Source of the DNA: Anaerolineae bacterium
GTDB taxonomy: Bacteria > Chloroflexota > Anaerolineae > Aggregatilineales > Aggregatilineaceae
Direction of reading: 5' to 3'
Assembly: GCA_018432315.1 (NCBI GenBank)
Contig: JAHDLB010000001.1
Location: forward strand, 350,656 to 414,655
Length of the DNA: 64,000 nucleotides
Shown: positions 24,433 to 34,446 of the stretch, piece by piece
Layout of the letters: each line of letters starts with the position of its first letter
Position numbering within the stretch: the first letter of the stretch is position 1
Made by a program: the position numbers and the translations under genes
The notes under the pieces: generated by a model
Seen by the model: the letters and a program-made list of their open reading frames with translations, nothing else
What the model was told of the DNA's origin: nothing
Databases searched by the model: none

Positions 24433-25323
24433 GTGAACACGCCCCTGTTTGGTGCCAACGTCGATCCGGGCGCCGGATCGCTGGAGACCGGTTTCGCCAT
24501 CGCCGAGCTTGCCGACTCGACCGGCCTGGACCTGGTGATGATCCAGGACCATCCCTACAACAAGGACCACCTCGACACGTGGACGCTGCTGGCGACCATC
24601 GCCGCCCGCACCGAGCGCGTGCACGTCGGCACGAACGTCGCGAATATCCCGCTGCGCACCCCGGCGATGCTGGCGAAAATGGCTGCCTCGCTGGACGTGA
24701 TCTCGGGCGGGCGCGTCGAGCTGGGCCTGGGCGCGGGCATCTTCTGGCGCGGCATCGTGGCCTATGGCGGGCGCGAAGACCTGCAGGATAAGCCGTTCAC
24801 CGCCTTCGAGGAAGCCCTCGCCATCATCCGCGGGATGTGGGCCAACACCGGGCGCGGCTTCAAGTTCGAGGGCGAGCTGTACCGGGTGAGCGGCGCCATT
24901 CCCGGCCCCGCGCCCGCGCACGATATCCGCATCTGGGTCGGCGGCTCCGGCCCGAAGATGCTGCGCCTGATCGGCGAGCAGGCGGACGGCATCACCGTGT
25001 CCACGCCCTACGTGCCCTACCGCGAACTGGCGCGCTTCAACGAGCAGATCGACGCCGCGGCCCAGGCTGCCGGGCGCTCGCCGGAAGCCGTGCGCCGGAT
25101 GTACAACCTGATGGGGACCATCACCGGGCGTGAGGTTCGCGACGGGTTCGAGGGCAAGAACTACGCCGGAACGCCCCAGCAGTGGATCGATCACCTGGCG
25201 ATGTTGGTCCGCGAGTACCGGCAGGACACGTTCGTTTTCTGGCCGGTGGAAGGCGACCCGGTCGAGCAGATGGAAACGTTCGCCACCGCGATCGCCCCGG
25301 CGGTCAAGGACGCGGTCGGCTAA
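24433..25323 (+). CDS. Luciferase-like (LLM) flavin-dependent oxidoreductase
   Basis: A 296-residue TIM-barrel enzyme of the bacterial luciferase family. Typical segments are LVMIQDHPYN, LATIAARTERVHVGTNVANIPLRTPAMLAKMAASLDVISGGRVELGLGAG and the C-terminal IWVGGSGPKMLRLIGEQADG. Such enzymes use F420 or FMN for monooxygenation or hydride transfer. GTG is the start, with AGGAGGG at good spacing. It sits between the dioxygenase and the carboxylesterase genes, where classical mhq operons carry a nitroreductase-type flavoprotein, so it may supply the reductive step here. Confidence 0.85.
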   Translation: MNTPLFGANVDPGAGSLETGFAIAELADSTGLDLVMIQDHPYNKDHLDTWTLLATIAARTERVHVGTNVANIPLRTPAMLAKMAASLDVISGGRVELGLGAGIFWRGIVAYGGREDLQDKPFTAFEEALAIIRGMWANTGRGFKFEGELYRVSGAIPGPAPAHDIRIWVGGSGPKMLRLIGEQADGITVSTPYVPYRELARFNEQIDAAAQAAGRSPEAVRRMYNLMGTITGREVRDGFEGKNYAGTPQQWIDHLAMLVREYRQDTFVFWPVEGDPVEQMETFATAIAPAVKDAVG

Positions 25324-25361
25324 GCGGGCGGGCGTTCGCGGAAGCGAGAAAGGCAGTCATC

Positions 25362-26021
25362 ATGGCAGAAACACGCATTCACCAGGACCAACCGGTTTTC
25401 ACGGCGGGCACTCCGTTGGACGGCGCAAGGGCGGCGGTCGTCCTATTGCACGGGCGCGGCGCTACCGCGCAGAGCATCCTGGCGCTGGCCGGGGAGCTGC
25501 CCCAGGACGGCATCGCTTACCTGGCGCCGCAGGCGGCCAACCAGACGTGGTATCCCAATTCCGGCTTCATCCCGGTCGAGGGTAACGAGCCGTACGTGTC
25601 CTCGGCGTTCGAGACGGTGGCCGGGCTGCTCGCCCGCATCGCGGACGCCGGGATTCCCGCGGAGCGCGTCGCGCTTGGCGGGTTCTCGCAGGGCGCCTGT
25701 CTGGCCGCCGAATTCGTGGCGCGGCACCCACGGCGCTATGGCGGGCTGTTCGTGCTGAGCGGGGCGCTGCTGGGGCCGGTCGACGCGCCGAGGGACTATC
25801 CCGGCTCGCTGGACGGCACCCCGGTTTACGTGGGTGGGGCGAACCGCGATTCGTGGGTCACGGAAGAACAACTGCGCCTCACCGGGCGCGTGCTGGAGGA
25901 CCTGGGCGCGGTCGTCCGCGTGGAGGTCCAGCCGGACAGCGCGCACACCATCCGCCAGACGGAGATCGCCCAGGTCCGCGCGCTGGTCGCCGGGCTGGTG
26001 GAGCGCGGCGGCGTGCTATAA
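25362..26021 (+). CDS. Carboxylesterase/phospholipase-like hydrolase (MhqD-like)
   Basis: A 219-residue alpha/beta hydrolase of the short carboxylesterase group. The HG-GRGATAQSI oxyanion loop, nucleophile Ser109 in GGFSQGA, an acid near Asp167 (GGANRDSW) and a His near 195 (DSAHTIR) make a full triad. Length and the WYPNSGF...EPYVSSAFETV insertion match MhqD/YodD-type enzymes. Downstream of a MarR-controlled MhqO-like gene it completes an mhqOD-like pair; the family is linked to resistance to quinones, with the hydrolysed product still uncertain. Confidence 0.82.
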   Translation: MAETRIHQDQPVFTAGTPLDGARAAVVLLHGRGATAQSILALAGELPQDGIAYLAPQAANQTWYPNSGFIPVEGNEPYVSSAFETVAGLLARIADAGIPAERVALGGFSQGACLAAEFVARHPRRYGGLFVLSGALLGPVDAPRDYPGSLDGTPVYVGGANRDSWVTEEQLRLTGRVLEDLGAVVRVEVQPDSAHTIRQTEIAQVRALVAGLVERGGVL

Positions 26022-26060
26022 TCGCGGCCATTCGCTAACCGCACAAGGGGGCGAAAGGCC

Positions 26061-26825
26061 ATGACTCTCCAACTCGATCACGCCGTGATCGCCGTTGCGG
26101 ACCTGGACGCAGCGGTGCAAGATTACCGTGACCTGGGCTTTACCGTGGTGCGGGGCGGGGTGCACGCCAACCGCGCCACCCACAACGCGCTGATCACCTT
26201 CGCCGACGAGACGTATCTCGAACTGCTGGCCGCGACCGGCGAGCCGCCTATCCCCGGCGCCATCGACTTCGGCGTGCTGCTCCGGCACGGCGAGGGGCTG
26301 GCCGGGTACGCGCTGCGCACAGGCGATCTCGACGGCGAGCGGGCGCGCCTGCGGGCCGGGGGTGTGGCGGTGGGTGAGGTGATCCCCGGCGAGCGCCGCC
26401 GCGCCGATGGGACGGTGATCCGGTGGAAGCTGGCGTTGCTCGATGGCGGGTTCGCGCCGTTTTTGATCGAGGACGTCACCCCGCGTGAGGGGCGCATTGC
26501 CCGCGATCTCGCCGTGACGGCGCACGCCAACGGCGCGTGGGGGCTGCGCGGCATCGAGATCGCCGTGCGCGAGATGGACCTCGCGGCGGAGCGCTACGCG
26601 CGGCTGTTCGGCGCGCTGCCGGGGCCGGCGGCTGGCTCCGGGCGGGCGATCGGGTGCGTGACTCTGCGCGAGGCCCCGAACGAACCAGCGCCCCAATCAA
26701 CTGAGGCGCTGGTGGCTTTACAGCTTGTCGTCGAGCGTGTCCAGGAGGGGCGCTTCTCTCCGGCGCGGGCGCATGGCGTCCGCTTCCGGCAGGTGGCCGC
26801 GCCCGGCGACCCTCACGCCCGGTAA
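26061..26825 (+). CDS. VOC/glyoxalase-like domain protein
   Basis: A 254-residue protein with an N-terminal VOC fold: [55 protein letters not shown], the usual opening of the Glyoxalase_3 type. The second half ([27 protein letters not shown]) repeats the fold in shorter form. Metal ligands are probably His7 and the Glu in YLELLA. It is the last gene of the mhq-like run and overlaps the convergent helicase gene by 13 bp at the 3' ends. The substrate is unknown. Confidence 0.75.
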   Translation: MTLQLDHAVIAVADLDAAVQDYRDLGFTVVRGGVHANRATHNALITFADETYLELLAATGEPPIPGAIDFGVLLRHGEGLAGYALRTGDLDGERARLRAGGVAVGEVIPGERRRADGTVIRWKLALLDGGFAPFLIEDVTPREGRIARDLAVTAHANGAWGLRGIEIAVREMDLAAERYARLFGALPGPAAGSGRAIGCVTLREAPNEPAPQSTEALVALQLVVERVQEGRFSPARAHGVRFRQVAAPGDPHAR

Positions 26826-28246
26826 GGGTGATCGGGCACAACCGGCACGCGGGTCCGGATCAGGCTCTCGATATCCTTCAGGAAGGGGCGCTCGTCATCG
26901 GCACAGAAGGCCAGCGCGACGCCCTCCGCGCCTGCGCGCCCCGTCCGGCCAATGCGGTGGACGTAGGTTTCCGGCTCGTTGGGCAGGTCGAACTGGATGA
27001 CGTGCGAGATGTCCTCGACGTCGATGCCGCGCGCCACCACGTCCGTCGCCACCAGCACGCGCGTCCGCCCATCGCGGAAATCCTTGAGGGCCCTCTGCCG
27101 CGCCGTTTGCGACTTGTTGCTGTGGATCGGCTCGGCCTGAATGCCCGCCTGGTTGAGCTTCTTGGCGACCTTGTTCGCGCCGTGCTTGGTGCGGGTGAAG
27201 ACCAGCACGCGCGCCATCTTCGCGTCGCGGATCACGTGCTCCAACAGCGCCTGCTTCTTCTGCTTGGGGACGAAGTACACCGCCTGCTCGATGGCCTCGA
27301 CGGTCGGCTGTTCGGGCGTCACGGCCACCTGGACCGGGTCGCGCAGGATGTCCGCCGCCAGCTCGACGATCTCGCGCGGCAGCGTGGCCGAAAACAGCAG
27401 CGTCTGGCGCTGGCGGGGCACCTTCGCCAGGATGCGCTTGACGTCGTGGATGAAGCCCATGTCGAGCATCCGGTCGGCCTCGTCCAGCACCAGCACCTCA
27501 ACCTGATCGAGCGCAACGTGCCGCTGTCCCATCAGGTCGAGCAGCCGCCCCGGCGTCGCCACCAGGATATCCACGCCGCGCTGCAGCGCCTTGATCTGCG
27601 GATTCTGCCCGACGCCGCCGAAGATCACCGTGTTGGTCAGCCCGGTGTGCCGCCCATAGGCGCTGAAGCTGTCCCCGATCTGGATCGCCAGCTCGCGCGT
27701 CGGCGAGAGGACCAGCGCCCGCGTGGGCCGCGCGGGACGTCCCCGGCGCTCGCCGCTGCGGTGCCCGTTCGACGAAGCGGCCAGGTGTTGCAGGATGGGC
27801 AGCGCGAAGGCCGCCGTTTTGCCAGTGCCCGTCTGGGCGCAGCCCATGACGTCGCGCCCGGCCAGCACGTGCGGGATGGCCTGCACCTGGATCGACGTCG
27901 GTACGGCGTAACCGGCCTCGTCGACGGCGCGCAGCAGGTCCGGCGTCAGGTCGAGCTCGTTGAAATGCCCGCTCGCCGCCGGGCTTGCTGCCTCCGGCGC
28001 GGGCGGCGCCTCGTCGAGCGTTACCTCGGTGGCGGATGGCCCCTTCTTGCGGTGCTCGACGTTGAATACCACGCGCACGCCCGCGTCGATGCGCGCTCTC
28101 AGGCCCTGTTTGAGGGCGGAGTGGTGTACGAAAACGTCATCACCCCCGGCGTCGGGGGTGACGAAACCAAAACCCTGTCTTGTGCTGTACCATTTGACGG
28201 TGCCCGTCAGGCGTTGCGTCATCGATGACATATCATATCCATTCAT
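26813..28246 (-). CDS. DEAD-box RNA helicase with fused N-terminal cold-shock domain
   Basis: A 477-residue fusion. Residues 12-78 are a cold-shock domain: [18 protein letters not shown] with RNP1-like QGFGFV and [10 protein letters not shown] with RNP2-like VFVHH. After a Pro/Ala linker (79-93) comes a complete RhlE-like DEAD-box core: Q motif near 95-122, motif I AQTGTGKT (137-144), SPTREL, TPGR, DEAD (255-258), SAT, then the C-terminal RecA lobe with [10 protein letters not shown]. It begins 25 bp after the RNase J stop with no visible promoter between, so both are probably made from one mRNA. ATG 28231 is an alternative start. A role in RNA unwinding and decay is likely. Confidence 0.9.
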   Translation of the reverse strand: MNGYDMSSMTQRLTGTVKWYSTRQGFGFVTPDAGGDDVFVHHSALKQGLRARIDAGVRVVFNVEHRKKGPSATEVTLDEAPPAPEAASPAASGHFNELDLTPDLLRAVDEAGYAVPTSIQVQAIPHVLAGRDVMGCAQTGTGKTAAFALPILQHLAASSNGHRSGERRGRPARPTRALVLSPTRELAIQIGDSFSAYGRHTGLTNTVIFGGVGQNPQIKALQRGVDILVATPGRLLDLMGQRHVALDQVEVLVLDEADRMLDMGFIHDVKRILAKVPRQRQTLLFSATLPREIVELAADILRDPVQVAVTPEQPTVEAIEQAVYFVPKQKKQALLEHVIRDAKMARVLVFTRTKHGANKVAKKLNQAGIQAEPIHSNKSQTARQRALKDFRDGRTRVLVATDVVARGIDVEDISHVIQFDLPNEPETYVHRIGRTGRAGAEGVALAFCADDERPFLKDIESLIRTRVPVVPDHPYRA

Positions 28247-28271
28247 GCGTGTGCAGCCGGTGCCCGGCGCG

Positions 28272-29891
28272 CTATACGCGGATGAACTGCGGCAGCACGA
28301 CCGGGCGCGACTGCGTCTCGCGGTAGAAGAGATCTTCCAGCGCCTTCTGCACGTCGCGCTTGCCGCGCTTGTACTGCCGCTTGATTTCTTCGCGGCTGGC
28401 GGCTACCAGGTCTTCGGCCTCTTTGAGATACACGAAGCCGCGGCTGACGATCTGTGGCTCGCCCACCAGGCGGTTCTGCGCGTCCACCGGGATCAGCGCG
28501 ACGATGAAGCCGTCCTGCGACAGGCGGTGCCGGTCGCGCATGACGATCTCGCCGATCTCGCCGATCAGCCGCCCATCGACCAACACATCGGCCACGGGCA
28601 GCGGGTCGTCCGTCCAGGCGCGCTGGCCGTCGGTGAGCCACTGCGAGCCGTTCTTGAGGATGAAGATGTCCTCCGGGCGCAGGCCCGCCTCGGCTGCGAG
28701 CTGCGCGTGCAGGTGCAGGTGGCGCGCTTCGCCGTGCGCCGGGATCATGAACCGGGGCCGGACGGTTTCAATCATCGTGCGCAGTTCGTCGCGGCTGCCG
28801 TGCCCGGAGACGTGGACGGTGTCCATGCGCCCGTAGATCACGTTAGCACCGCGCTCGAACAGCTTGTTGAGCATCTGGCCGACGACTTCCTCGTTGCCGG
28901 GGATCGTCCCGCCGGAGATGATCACCAGGTCGCCCTGCCCAACCTTGATCTGGCGGTGCTCGTCGTTTGCCATCTGGTTGAGCGCGGAACGCGGCTCGCC
29001 CTGCGACCCGGTTGCCAGCACGACCATTTTGTGCTTGGGCACCCGCGCGTTGACGTCGACCAGCACGCCGGCGGGGACGTCCAGGTAGCCCAACTCGCGC
29101 GCCAGGGCGACGTTCTCGATCAGGCTGCGGCCCGTCAAGGCGACCTTGCGCCCGTGCTTGTGCGCCAGGGTCATGATCTCCTGCAGGCGGGCGAGCACCG
29201 ACGAGAACGTCGCGATGATCACGCGCTGGCCCTTCGCCCCGGCCAGCAGGCGGTCCAGCGTTTCGCCGACGACGCGCTCGGTTTCGGTGCGCCCTGGGCG
29301 ATCCGCGTTGGTGCTGTCACCGACCAGCGCCAGCACGCCGTTTTTCGTCAGCGCGCGCAGGCTGTCCAGGTCGGTCGTGCGGCCACCGGCGGGCGTCTCG
29401 TCGAGCTTGTAGTCGCCGGTGTGGACGATCGTGCCGGCGGGCGTATCGATCACGAACCCGACCGAGTCCGGGATGGAGTGCGCCACAGCGAACGGCGTGA
29501 CGTGAAACGGCCCGAAGTGCAGCGTTTCGTTCTTCGTCAGCGTGCGCAGGTCGGCTCGGTCCAGCACGTGCTTCTCTTTGAGCTGGCGCTCGACCAGCCC
29601 CAGCGTGAGCGGCGTGCCGTAGATCGGCGCGTCGATGTCGCGCAGCAGGTAGGGCAGGGCCGCGATGTGATCCATGTGGCCGTGCGTCAGGATGATCCCG
29701 CGCAGGCGATCCTGGTTCTGGACGACGTAATCGAAGTCCGGCAGCACCAGGTCGATGCCGTACATATCGTTATCGGGGAATTTCACCCCGCAATCGACGA
29801 TAATCATGTTGCGGCCGTATTCGTAGACAGTCATGTTTTTGCCTATTTCCCCCAGGCCGCCCAGGGGAGTGATCTGTAGTTTTTGTGCCAT
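28272..29891 (-). CDS. rnj: Ribonuclease J
   Basis: A 539-residue metallo-beta-lactamase/beta-CASP ribonuclease for mRNA decay and rRNA maturation. It opens [22 protein letters not shown], the usual RNase J start. The zinc motif HGHMDH is at 70-75, and beta-CASP motifs follow ([64 protein letters not shown]). A C-terminal domain of about 100 residues is present. ATG 29891 has AGGAA upstream. It is driven by a consensus promoter and is followed at once by the cold-shock/DEAD helicase gene. Confidence 0.94.
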   Translation of the reverse strand: MAQKLQITPLGGLGEIGKNMTVYEYGRNMIIVDCGVKFPDNDMYGIDLVLPDFDYVVQNQDRLRGIILTHGHMDHIAALPYLLRDIDAPIYGTPLTLGLVERQLKEKHVLDRADLRTLTKNETLHFGPFHVTPFAVAHSIPDSVGFVIDTPAGTIVHTGDYKLDETPAGGRTTDLDSLRALTKNGVLALVGDSTNADRPGRTETERVVGETLDRLLAGAKGQRVIIATFSSVLARLQEIMTLAHKHGRKVALTGRSLIENVALARELGYLDVPAGVLVDVNARVPKHKMVVLATGSQGEPRSALNQMANDEHRQIKVGQGDLVIISGGTIPGNEEVVGQMLNKLFERGANVIYGRMDTVHVSGHGSRDELRTMIETVRPRFMIPAHGEARHLHLHAQLAAEAGLRPEDIFILKNGSQWLTDGQRAWTDDPLPVADVLVDGRLIGEIGEIVMRDRHRLSQDGFIVALIPVDAQNRLVGEPQIVSRGFVYLKEAEDLVAASREEIKRQYKRGKRDVQKALEDLFYRETQSRPVVLPQFIRV

Positions 29892-30061
29892 TATGTTCCT
29901 ATAGTGGTTATGTGGTCTATCAATCGTTCCGGCACCCGCCAAACGCCGATCGCGAAGTCGCTGATACAGCCCAAATGGGCGCGACGTCGACCCTGTCGCT
30001 CGCAATCAAGATGGTGGTTGCGCAAGAAAGGGAGATGGCTGTCTGGAGGAATGCCAGTGTA

Positions 30062-30090
30062 ATTATAAATTTGGAAGACCAAAATGTCAA
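30062..30090 (-). promoter_or_regulatory. Consensus sigma70 promoter for rnj and the helicase
   Basis: On the minus strand TTGACA (30085-30090) and TATAAT (30062-30067) are separated by exactly 17 bp, a perfect match to the vegetative consensus. The region around it is AT-rich compared with its surroundings. It should give strong constitutive transcription of rnj and the downstream helicase. Confidence 0.85.
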
Positions 30091-30129
30091 TATTCAGTTT
30101 GGCGCCCGGCGCGAGATCCCCCGCACGAA

Positions 30130-30157
30130 GCGACCGCACCTCAATCGATGCGGTCGC
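30130..30157 (-). terminator. Hairpin downstream of the GH3 operon
   Basis: Perfect 9-bp stem, GCGACCGCA (30130-30138) and TGCGGTCGC (30149-30157), with a 10-nt loop, about 100 bp after the GH3 stop. Only TTCG follows on the minus strand, so termination would be weak or factor-assisted. Confidence 0.45.
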
Positions 30158-30254
30158 CCCGTCACAAGAGAGACTGTTTCCCGGTCCGGCGATATGGTCC
30201 GGCCCAACTGTGGGAAGCGCCGGCCCAATAATCGCGCAACGGCTGGCCCGCCGG

Positions 30255-32612
30255 TTACTCGACTTCCGCCGTGCTGAAGTAGACTTTCGTCCGCGCAACG
30301 TCCGTCACCGGGCCGGTGATCTCGAACGTGCCCTGGCAGGGCAGGTTGGCTGACGAGTTGCCGACCATCACGTCGACCGTGCCCGGCTTGACCACGAAAC
30401 GCCGGTCGCGGTCGTAAAAGCCAAGCTGGTTGGCCGCGAGCGTGAAGCGCACCGTCCGGGTTTCGCCCGGTTCGAGCGTCACGCGCTTGAAGCCCTTCAG
30501 TTCCTTAACCGGGCGCGTGATGCCGGTGGCGGTCGTGTGCGTGTACAACTGCACGACCTCGTCGCCCGCCCGCGGGCCGGTGTTGGTCACCGCGACGCTG
30601 ATCGTCACCGCGTCCCCAGCCTGGACCTGCCCCGGCGCGATCTCCAGGTTGTCGATCGTGAACTCGGTGTAGCTCAGGCCAAAGCCGAACGGGTACTGCG
30701 GCTTGACGCTGGTCTCGACGTAATCTTCCTGCCAGTGCGAGCGCCCGCCAGATGGCCGGTGATTGTAGAAGACGGGGATCTGGCCCGCGTGGCGCGGGAA
30801 GGACATGGTCAGCTTGCCGCCGGGGTTGGCGTCCCCGAACAGGATATCCGCGACCGCGTTGCCGCCTTCCTCGCCGGGGAGCCACGCCTCCAGGATGGCG
30901 GGAATCTCGTCGGTCATCCAGGTGAGCGTCAGCGGGCGCCCCGTGACGAGCACCAGCACGACCGGCGTGCCCGTCGCGAGCACCGCCCGGACTAGCTCCG
31001 CCTGCACGCCCGGCAGGCCCAGCTCGGCCCGGTCGCGCGATTCGCCCGTGGTGCAGTCGAGCGTGAGACCGGCCTTGTCGCCCATGACCAGGACCGCCAC
31101 GTCCGAGTCGCGGGCGATGCGCACCGCCTCGTCGAAACCGGACGTGTCGTGGCTCATCACGTCGCAGCCCTTCGCGTAGCGCACCTGGGTCGCGCCGGAC
31201 ACCTGCGCCCGGATGCCCTGCAGCACGCTCACCATTTCGACCGGCGCCTCCACGAGCGCAATGTCGTCGAACTGCGGCGTTTCGAACACGGTGAACGCGG
31301 TGGTTTCGGCCAGCGCCTCGATGTGCGCCGGGTAGGAGTAATCGCCCATCAGGTTGCGCAGGCTGTCGGCGTTGGGGCCGATGACCGCGATCGAGGCGGC
31401 GTCCTTGGCGAGCGGGAGCAGGCCGCCCTCGTTCTTGAGCAGCACGCACGACTGGCGGGCGATCTCGCGGGCCAGCGCGCGCTGTTCGGCGGTGTCGAAG
31501 ACCGCCGGGGCCGCCCCGGTGTCGACGTACGGATTTTCGAACAGGCCCAGGTTGAACTTCCAGGCCAGGATGCGGCTCACCGCCTCGTCGACCAGCGCCA
31601 TCTCGACCTCGCCGCTTTCGACCGCCTGCCGCAGCGGCTCGCCGTAGCAGTCGATGCTGGGCAGCTCCACGTCGATGCCGGCCTTCATCGCCAGCACGGC
31701 GGACTCGCGCTTGTCGCGCGCCGCCTTGTGATACGCGCCGATCATGTCGATCGCGAAGTAGTCCGAGACGACCAGCCCGTCGAAGCCCAGCTCGTCGCGC
31801 AGCAGCGTGCGGAAGATCTGGTCGGACGTGGCGCAGGGAATCCCGTCCAGCTCGTGATACGAGTTCATGATCGAGGCCATCCGGCCCTCTTTGATCGCCG
31901 CCTCGAACGGCACCAGGAAAAGCTCGCGCAGCTCGCGCCAGCCCACGTGACCGGGCGCCCAGTTCATGCCGCCCTCGGTCACGCCATAGCCGAGAAAGTG
32001 CTTGCCGGTCGCCATGATGCCGGTCTTGAAATCGTCGCCTTGCAGCCCGGTGACGTAGGCGGTGCCCATCCGCGCGGTGAGGTACGGGTCCTCGCCGAAG
32101 GTCTCCTCGGTGCGGCCCCAGCGCGGATCGCGCGCGATGTCCAGCACAGGCGCCAGCGATTGGTGCGCCCCCACGGCGCGCATCTGGGCGCGGATCACGG
32201 CGGCCATCTGCTCGACGAGGTCCGGATTCCACGTGCTGGCGGCGCCGATGATCTGCGGGAAGCACGTCGCGCCCATCGCCATGTACCCGCTGCAGCTCTC
32301 CTCGTGAACCAGGGCCGGAATGCCCAGCCGCGTGTGCTCGGTGAGAAAGCGCTGGATCTGGTTTGCCAGCTCGGCGCTTTGCTGGGGCGGGGAATTGCTG
32401 GCGCCGCCGAGGCGGGTGATCTGCCCGATGCCGTCCCCGACTCGCTGGCGGGCTTTTTGCTCGGAGAACCGGGTGGCTTCGAACAGCTCGTAGACCCACA
32501 CGCTGGTGATCTGGGCCAGCTTCTCCGCCAGGGTCATGCGCCCGAGCAGGTCGCTGACGCGCTCGTCGACGGGCCTGGCTGCGTTCTTGTATACTGGTGT
32601 GTTTTGAACCAT
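30255..32612 (-). CDS. Glycoside hydrolase family 3 beta-glucosidase/beta-xylosidase
   Basis: A 785-residue GH3 enzyme with no signal peptide, hence probably intracellular. The N-terminal barrel contains GIPALVHEESCSGY, SLAPVLDIARDPRWGRTEETFGEDPYL and GKHFLGYG; the nucleophile is Asp284 in GLVVSDYFAID. The second alpha/beta domain (SIAVIGPNADS, VLVMGDKAGLTLDCTTGESRDRAELGLPG) carries the acid/base region. A C-terminal fibronectin-III-like domain starts near FTIDNLEI. It is the last gene of a LacI-controlled ABC operon, so it most likely cleaves imported beta-linked oligosaccharides (glucosides or xylosides). Confidence 0.92.
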   Translation of the reverse strand: MVQNTPVYKNAARPVDERVSDLLGRMTLAEKLAQITSVWVYELFEATRFSEQKARQRVGDGIGQITRLGGASNSPPQQSAELANQIQRFLTEHTRLGIPALVHEESCSGYMAMGATCFPQIIGAASTWNPDLVEQMAAVIRAQMRAVGAHQSLAPVLDIARDPRWGRTEETFGEDPYLTARMGTAYVTGLQGDDFKTGIMATGKHFLGYGVTEGGMNWAPGHVGWRELRELFLVPFEAAIKEGRMASIMNSYHELDGIPCATSDQIFRTLLRDELGFDGLVVSDYFAIDMIGAYHKAARDKRESAVLAMKAGIDVELPSIDCYGEPLRQAVESGEVEMALVDEAVSRILAWKFNLGLFENPYVDTGAAPAVFDTAEQRALAREIARQSCVLLKNEGGLLPLAKDAASIAVIGPNADSLRNLMGDYSYPAHIEALAETTAFTVFETPQFDDIALVEAPVEMVSVLQGIRAQVSGATQVRYAKGCDVMSHDTSGFDEAVRIARDSDVAVLVMGDKAGLTLDCTTGESRDRAELGLPGVQAELVRAVLATGTPVVLVLVTGRPLTLTWMTDEIPAILEAWLPGEEGGNAVADILFGDANPGGKLTMSFPRHAGQIPVFYNHRPSGGRSHWQEDYVETSVKPQYPFGFGLSYTEFTIDNLEIAPGQVQAGDAVTISVAVTNTGPRAGDEVVQLYTHTTATGITRPVKELKGFKRVTLEPGETRTVRFTLAANQLGFYDRDRRFVVKPGTVDVMVGNSSANLPCQGTFEITGPVTDVARTKVYFSTAEVE

Positions 32613-32645
32613 GACAGTAGTCCTTCTCGGTGGTGAGTCAAAAAG

Positions 32646-33479
32646 TCACTTCAGGGCGCCGGCCATCATGCCTTTCAGCACGCGCTCCTGGCCCACGATA
32701 TAGATCAGGATCAGGGGCAGCGCCGACAGCGTCAATACGGACATAATCGCCGGGATGTTCATCGCGTACTGCCCCTGGTATTCCCAGATCGCCAGCGGCA
32801 GCGGGCGGTTGTCCGGCGAGGTGATGAGCACGAACGCGAATACAAACTCGTTCCACAATATGACTGAGTTGTAGACGGCCATCGTCGCCAGGCCGGGCGT
32901 CGAGAGCGGCAGCGCCATGCGGAAGAAAAACCGGATCGGCCCGCTGCCGTCGATGTACGCCGCCTCCTGAATCTCGCGGGGGATCAGACGCATAAAATCG
33001 GTCAGGATGAAGATCGTCAGCGGCAGGTTGAAGGCGACGTACGGCCCCAGCAGCGCCCACAGCGAGTCGTACAGGCCGATCTCGCGCGTGAAGAGGTAGA
33101 CCGGGATCAGCGTGACGTGCACCGGGATGACCAGCCCGGCGATGATCAGGATGAACAGCGGGCGGTTGAGCCGGAATCGGAACCGGGCGAAAATGTAGGC
33201 CGCCATCGATCCAAAGAGCAAAATCAGCACGACGGAGACGCCCACAATCGCCAGGCTGTTGCGCACGTACGTGAAGAACGAGCCGGACGTCAGCACCTCT
33301 TCATAGTTTTGGAACGAGGGGTCTTCGGGAAAGGCGAAGACCGACCTGCCCGAAAACAGCTCGAACTGGCCCTTGAAACCGGTCATGGCCATGAAGTAGA
33401 ACGGCATGCCGGCGATGACCAGCCAGACCATGCCGATCGCCAGCAGGGACACCATCTTGAGTGGATCTCGCTTCGACAT
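32646..33479 (-). CDS. Sugar ABC transporter permease, MalG type
   Basis: A 277-residue six-segment membrane protein. The coupling loop REIQEAAYIDGSGPIRFFFRMALPLSTPGLATM is clear and the protein ends QERVLKGMMAGALK, the usual MalG-type tail. It begins 5 bp after the MalF-type permease stop and is followed by GH3 after 33 bp. It is the second channel subunit of the beta-glucoside importer; no ATPase is encoded in this operon. Confidence 0.91.
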   Translation of the reverse strand: MSKRDPLKMVSLLAIGMVWLVIAGMPFYFMAMTGFKGQFELFSGRSVFAFPEDPSFQNYEEVLTSGSFFTYVRNSLAIVGVSVVLILLFGSMAAYIFARFRFRLNRPLFILIIAGLVIPVHVTLIPVYLFTREIGLYDSLWALLGPYVAFNLPLTIFILTDFMRLIPREIQEAAYIDGSGPIRFFFRMALPLSTPGLATMAVYNSVILWNEFVFAFVLITSPDNRPLPLAIWEYQGQYAMNIPAIMSVLTLSALPLILIYIVGQERVLKGMMAGALK

Positions 33480-33484
33480 GGCCC

Positions 33485-34429
33485 TTACACCTCAGTCTCG
33501 AAGCGCCGCGTGAAGAGCAGCATGAACACCGCCAGACCCATCACGATGATGAACAGCGCCGAGGCCACCGTGCTGCCGTAACCGACTTCGAACGAGGGGA
33601 ACGCCTTCTTGTACATATACGTCGCCATGAGTTCCGACGAATTGCTCGGCCCGCCCTCCGTCATGACCCAGATCAGGTCGAAATATTTGAGCGACCCGAT
33701 CAGCGAGAGAATGATCGCCGTGCGGACGGTGCCACTCACCAGGGGCAGGGCAATGTGCCAGTAATAGCGCCCCTCGCCCGCGCCGTCGATCAGCGAGGCG
33801 TCGCGCAGTTCTTCGGGGACGCTCGTCAGGGCGGCCAGGAACAGCACCATGTAAAACGGCGTGTACTGCCAGCAAATGACCGCGATGACCGCATACAGCG
33901 AGGTGTCCGTATTGCCGAGCCAGGCCCGCGTCCACGAGTCCAGCCCAACGGCTTCGAGGGCCGGGTTGATGAGACCGAAAGACGGGTCGTAAATGTATTT
34001 GAACAGGATCCCGATCGCGACCGACGACATCAGCATCGGGAAGAAATAGATCGTCTTGAACAGTCGGAACAGGAAGAAGCGCCCACCCTGGTCGAGCAGG
34101 ACGGCCAGCCCCATGCCGATCGGCATCTGGATCGCGATCGACAGCGAGACGACGACCAGATTGTTGCGAAAGGCTTTGACGAAGATGTCGTCGCGCAGCA
34201 GGCGTGACCAGTTGTCGAACTCGATAAATTCGCGCGTGGGGGCGATGCCGTTCCACTTATAAAAGCTCAATTGGAAGGAGTTGACAATCGGCCAGATGAC
34301 GAAGATGCCGATCAACACCAGCGTTGGCAGCAAAAACAGAAAGATGGTCAGCGTGTCGGCGTTCAAACGGGGGAGGAGGCGCCAGCGCCCGAATTGGCCT
34401 GTTTCTCGCACGTGGGCCACAGAGTTCAT
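33485..34429 (-). CDS. Sugar ABC transporter permease, MalF type
   Basis: A 314-residue membrane subunit. Segment 1 is LTIFLFLLPTLVLIGIFVIWPIV; the coupling loop is EELRDASLIDGAGEGRYYWHIALPLVSGT. ATG 34429 has GAGGAGC at good spacing. The longer in-frame start at 34468 would lie inside the hairpin upstream and has no ribosome site. It pairs with the next permease and the upstream binding protein. Confidence 0.9.
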   Translation of the reverse strand: MNSVAHVRETGQFGRWRLLPRLNADTLTIFLFLLPTLVLIGIFVIWPIVNSFQLSFYKWNGIAPTREFIEFDNWSRLLRDDIFVKAFRNNLVVVSLSIAIQMPIGMGLAVLLDQGGRFFLFRLFKTIYFFPMLMSSVAIGILFKYIYDPSFGLINPALEAVGLDSWTRAWLGNTDTSLYAVIAVICWQYTPFYMVLFLAALTSVPEELRDASLIDGAGEGRYYWHIALPLVSGTVRTAIILSLIGSLKYFDLIWVMTEGGPSNSSELMATYMYKKAFPSFEVGYGSTVASALFIIVMGLAVFMLLFTRRFETEV

Positions 34430-34446
34430 CGAATTGCTCCTCAGCC

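Larger units (their letters stand above)
29892..30254. other. 363-bp non-coding region between rnj and the GH3 gene
   Basis: Contains the rnj promoter (30062-30090), a leader of about 165 nt before the rnj start, and the hairpin at 30130-30157 that probably ends the GH3 operon. No small gene is supported. Confidence 0.55.

Noticed and set aside
27960..29879. A 639-codon open frame on the plus strand opposite RNase J
   Set aside because: It is antisense to a clear rnj gene, has no recognisable motif and shows shadow composition (Asp/Val/Arg/Gln-rich).
29892..30254. A small protein gene or tRNA in the rnj/GH3 gap
   Set aside because: The open frames here have no ribosome sites or recognisable motif and overlap the rnj promoter; no cloverleaf sequence was seen.
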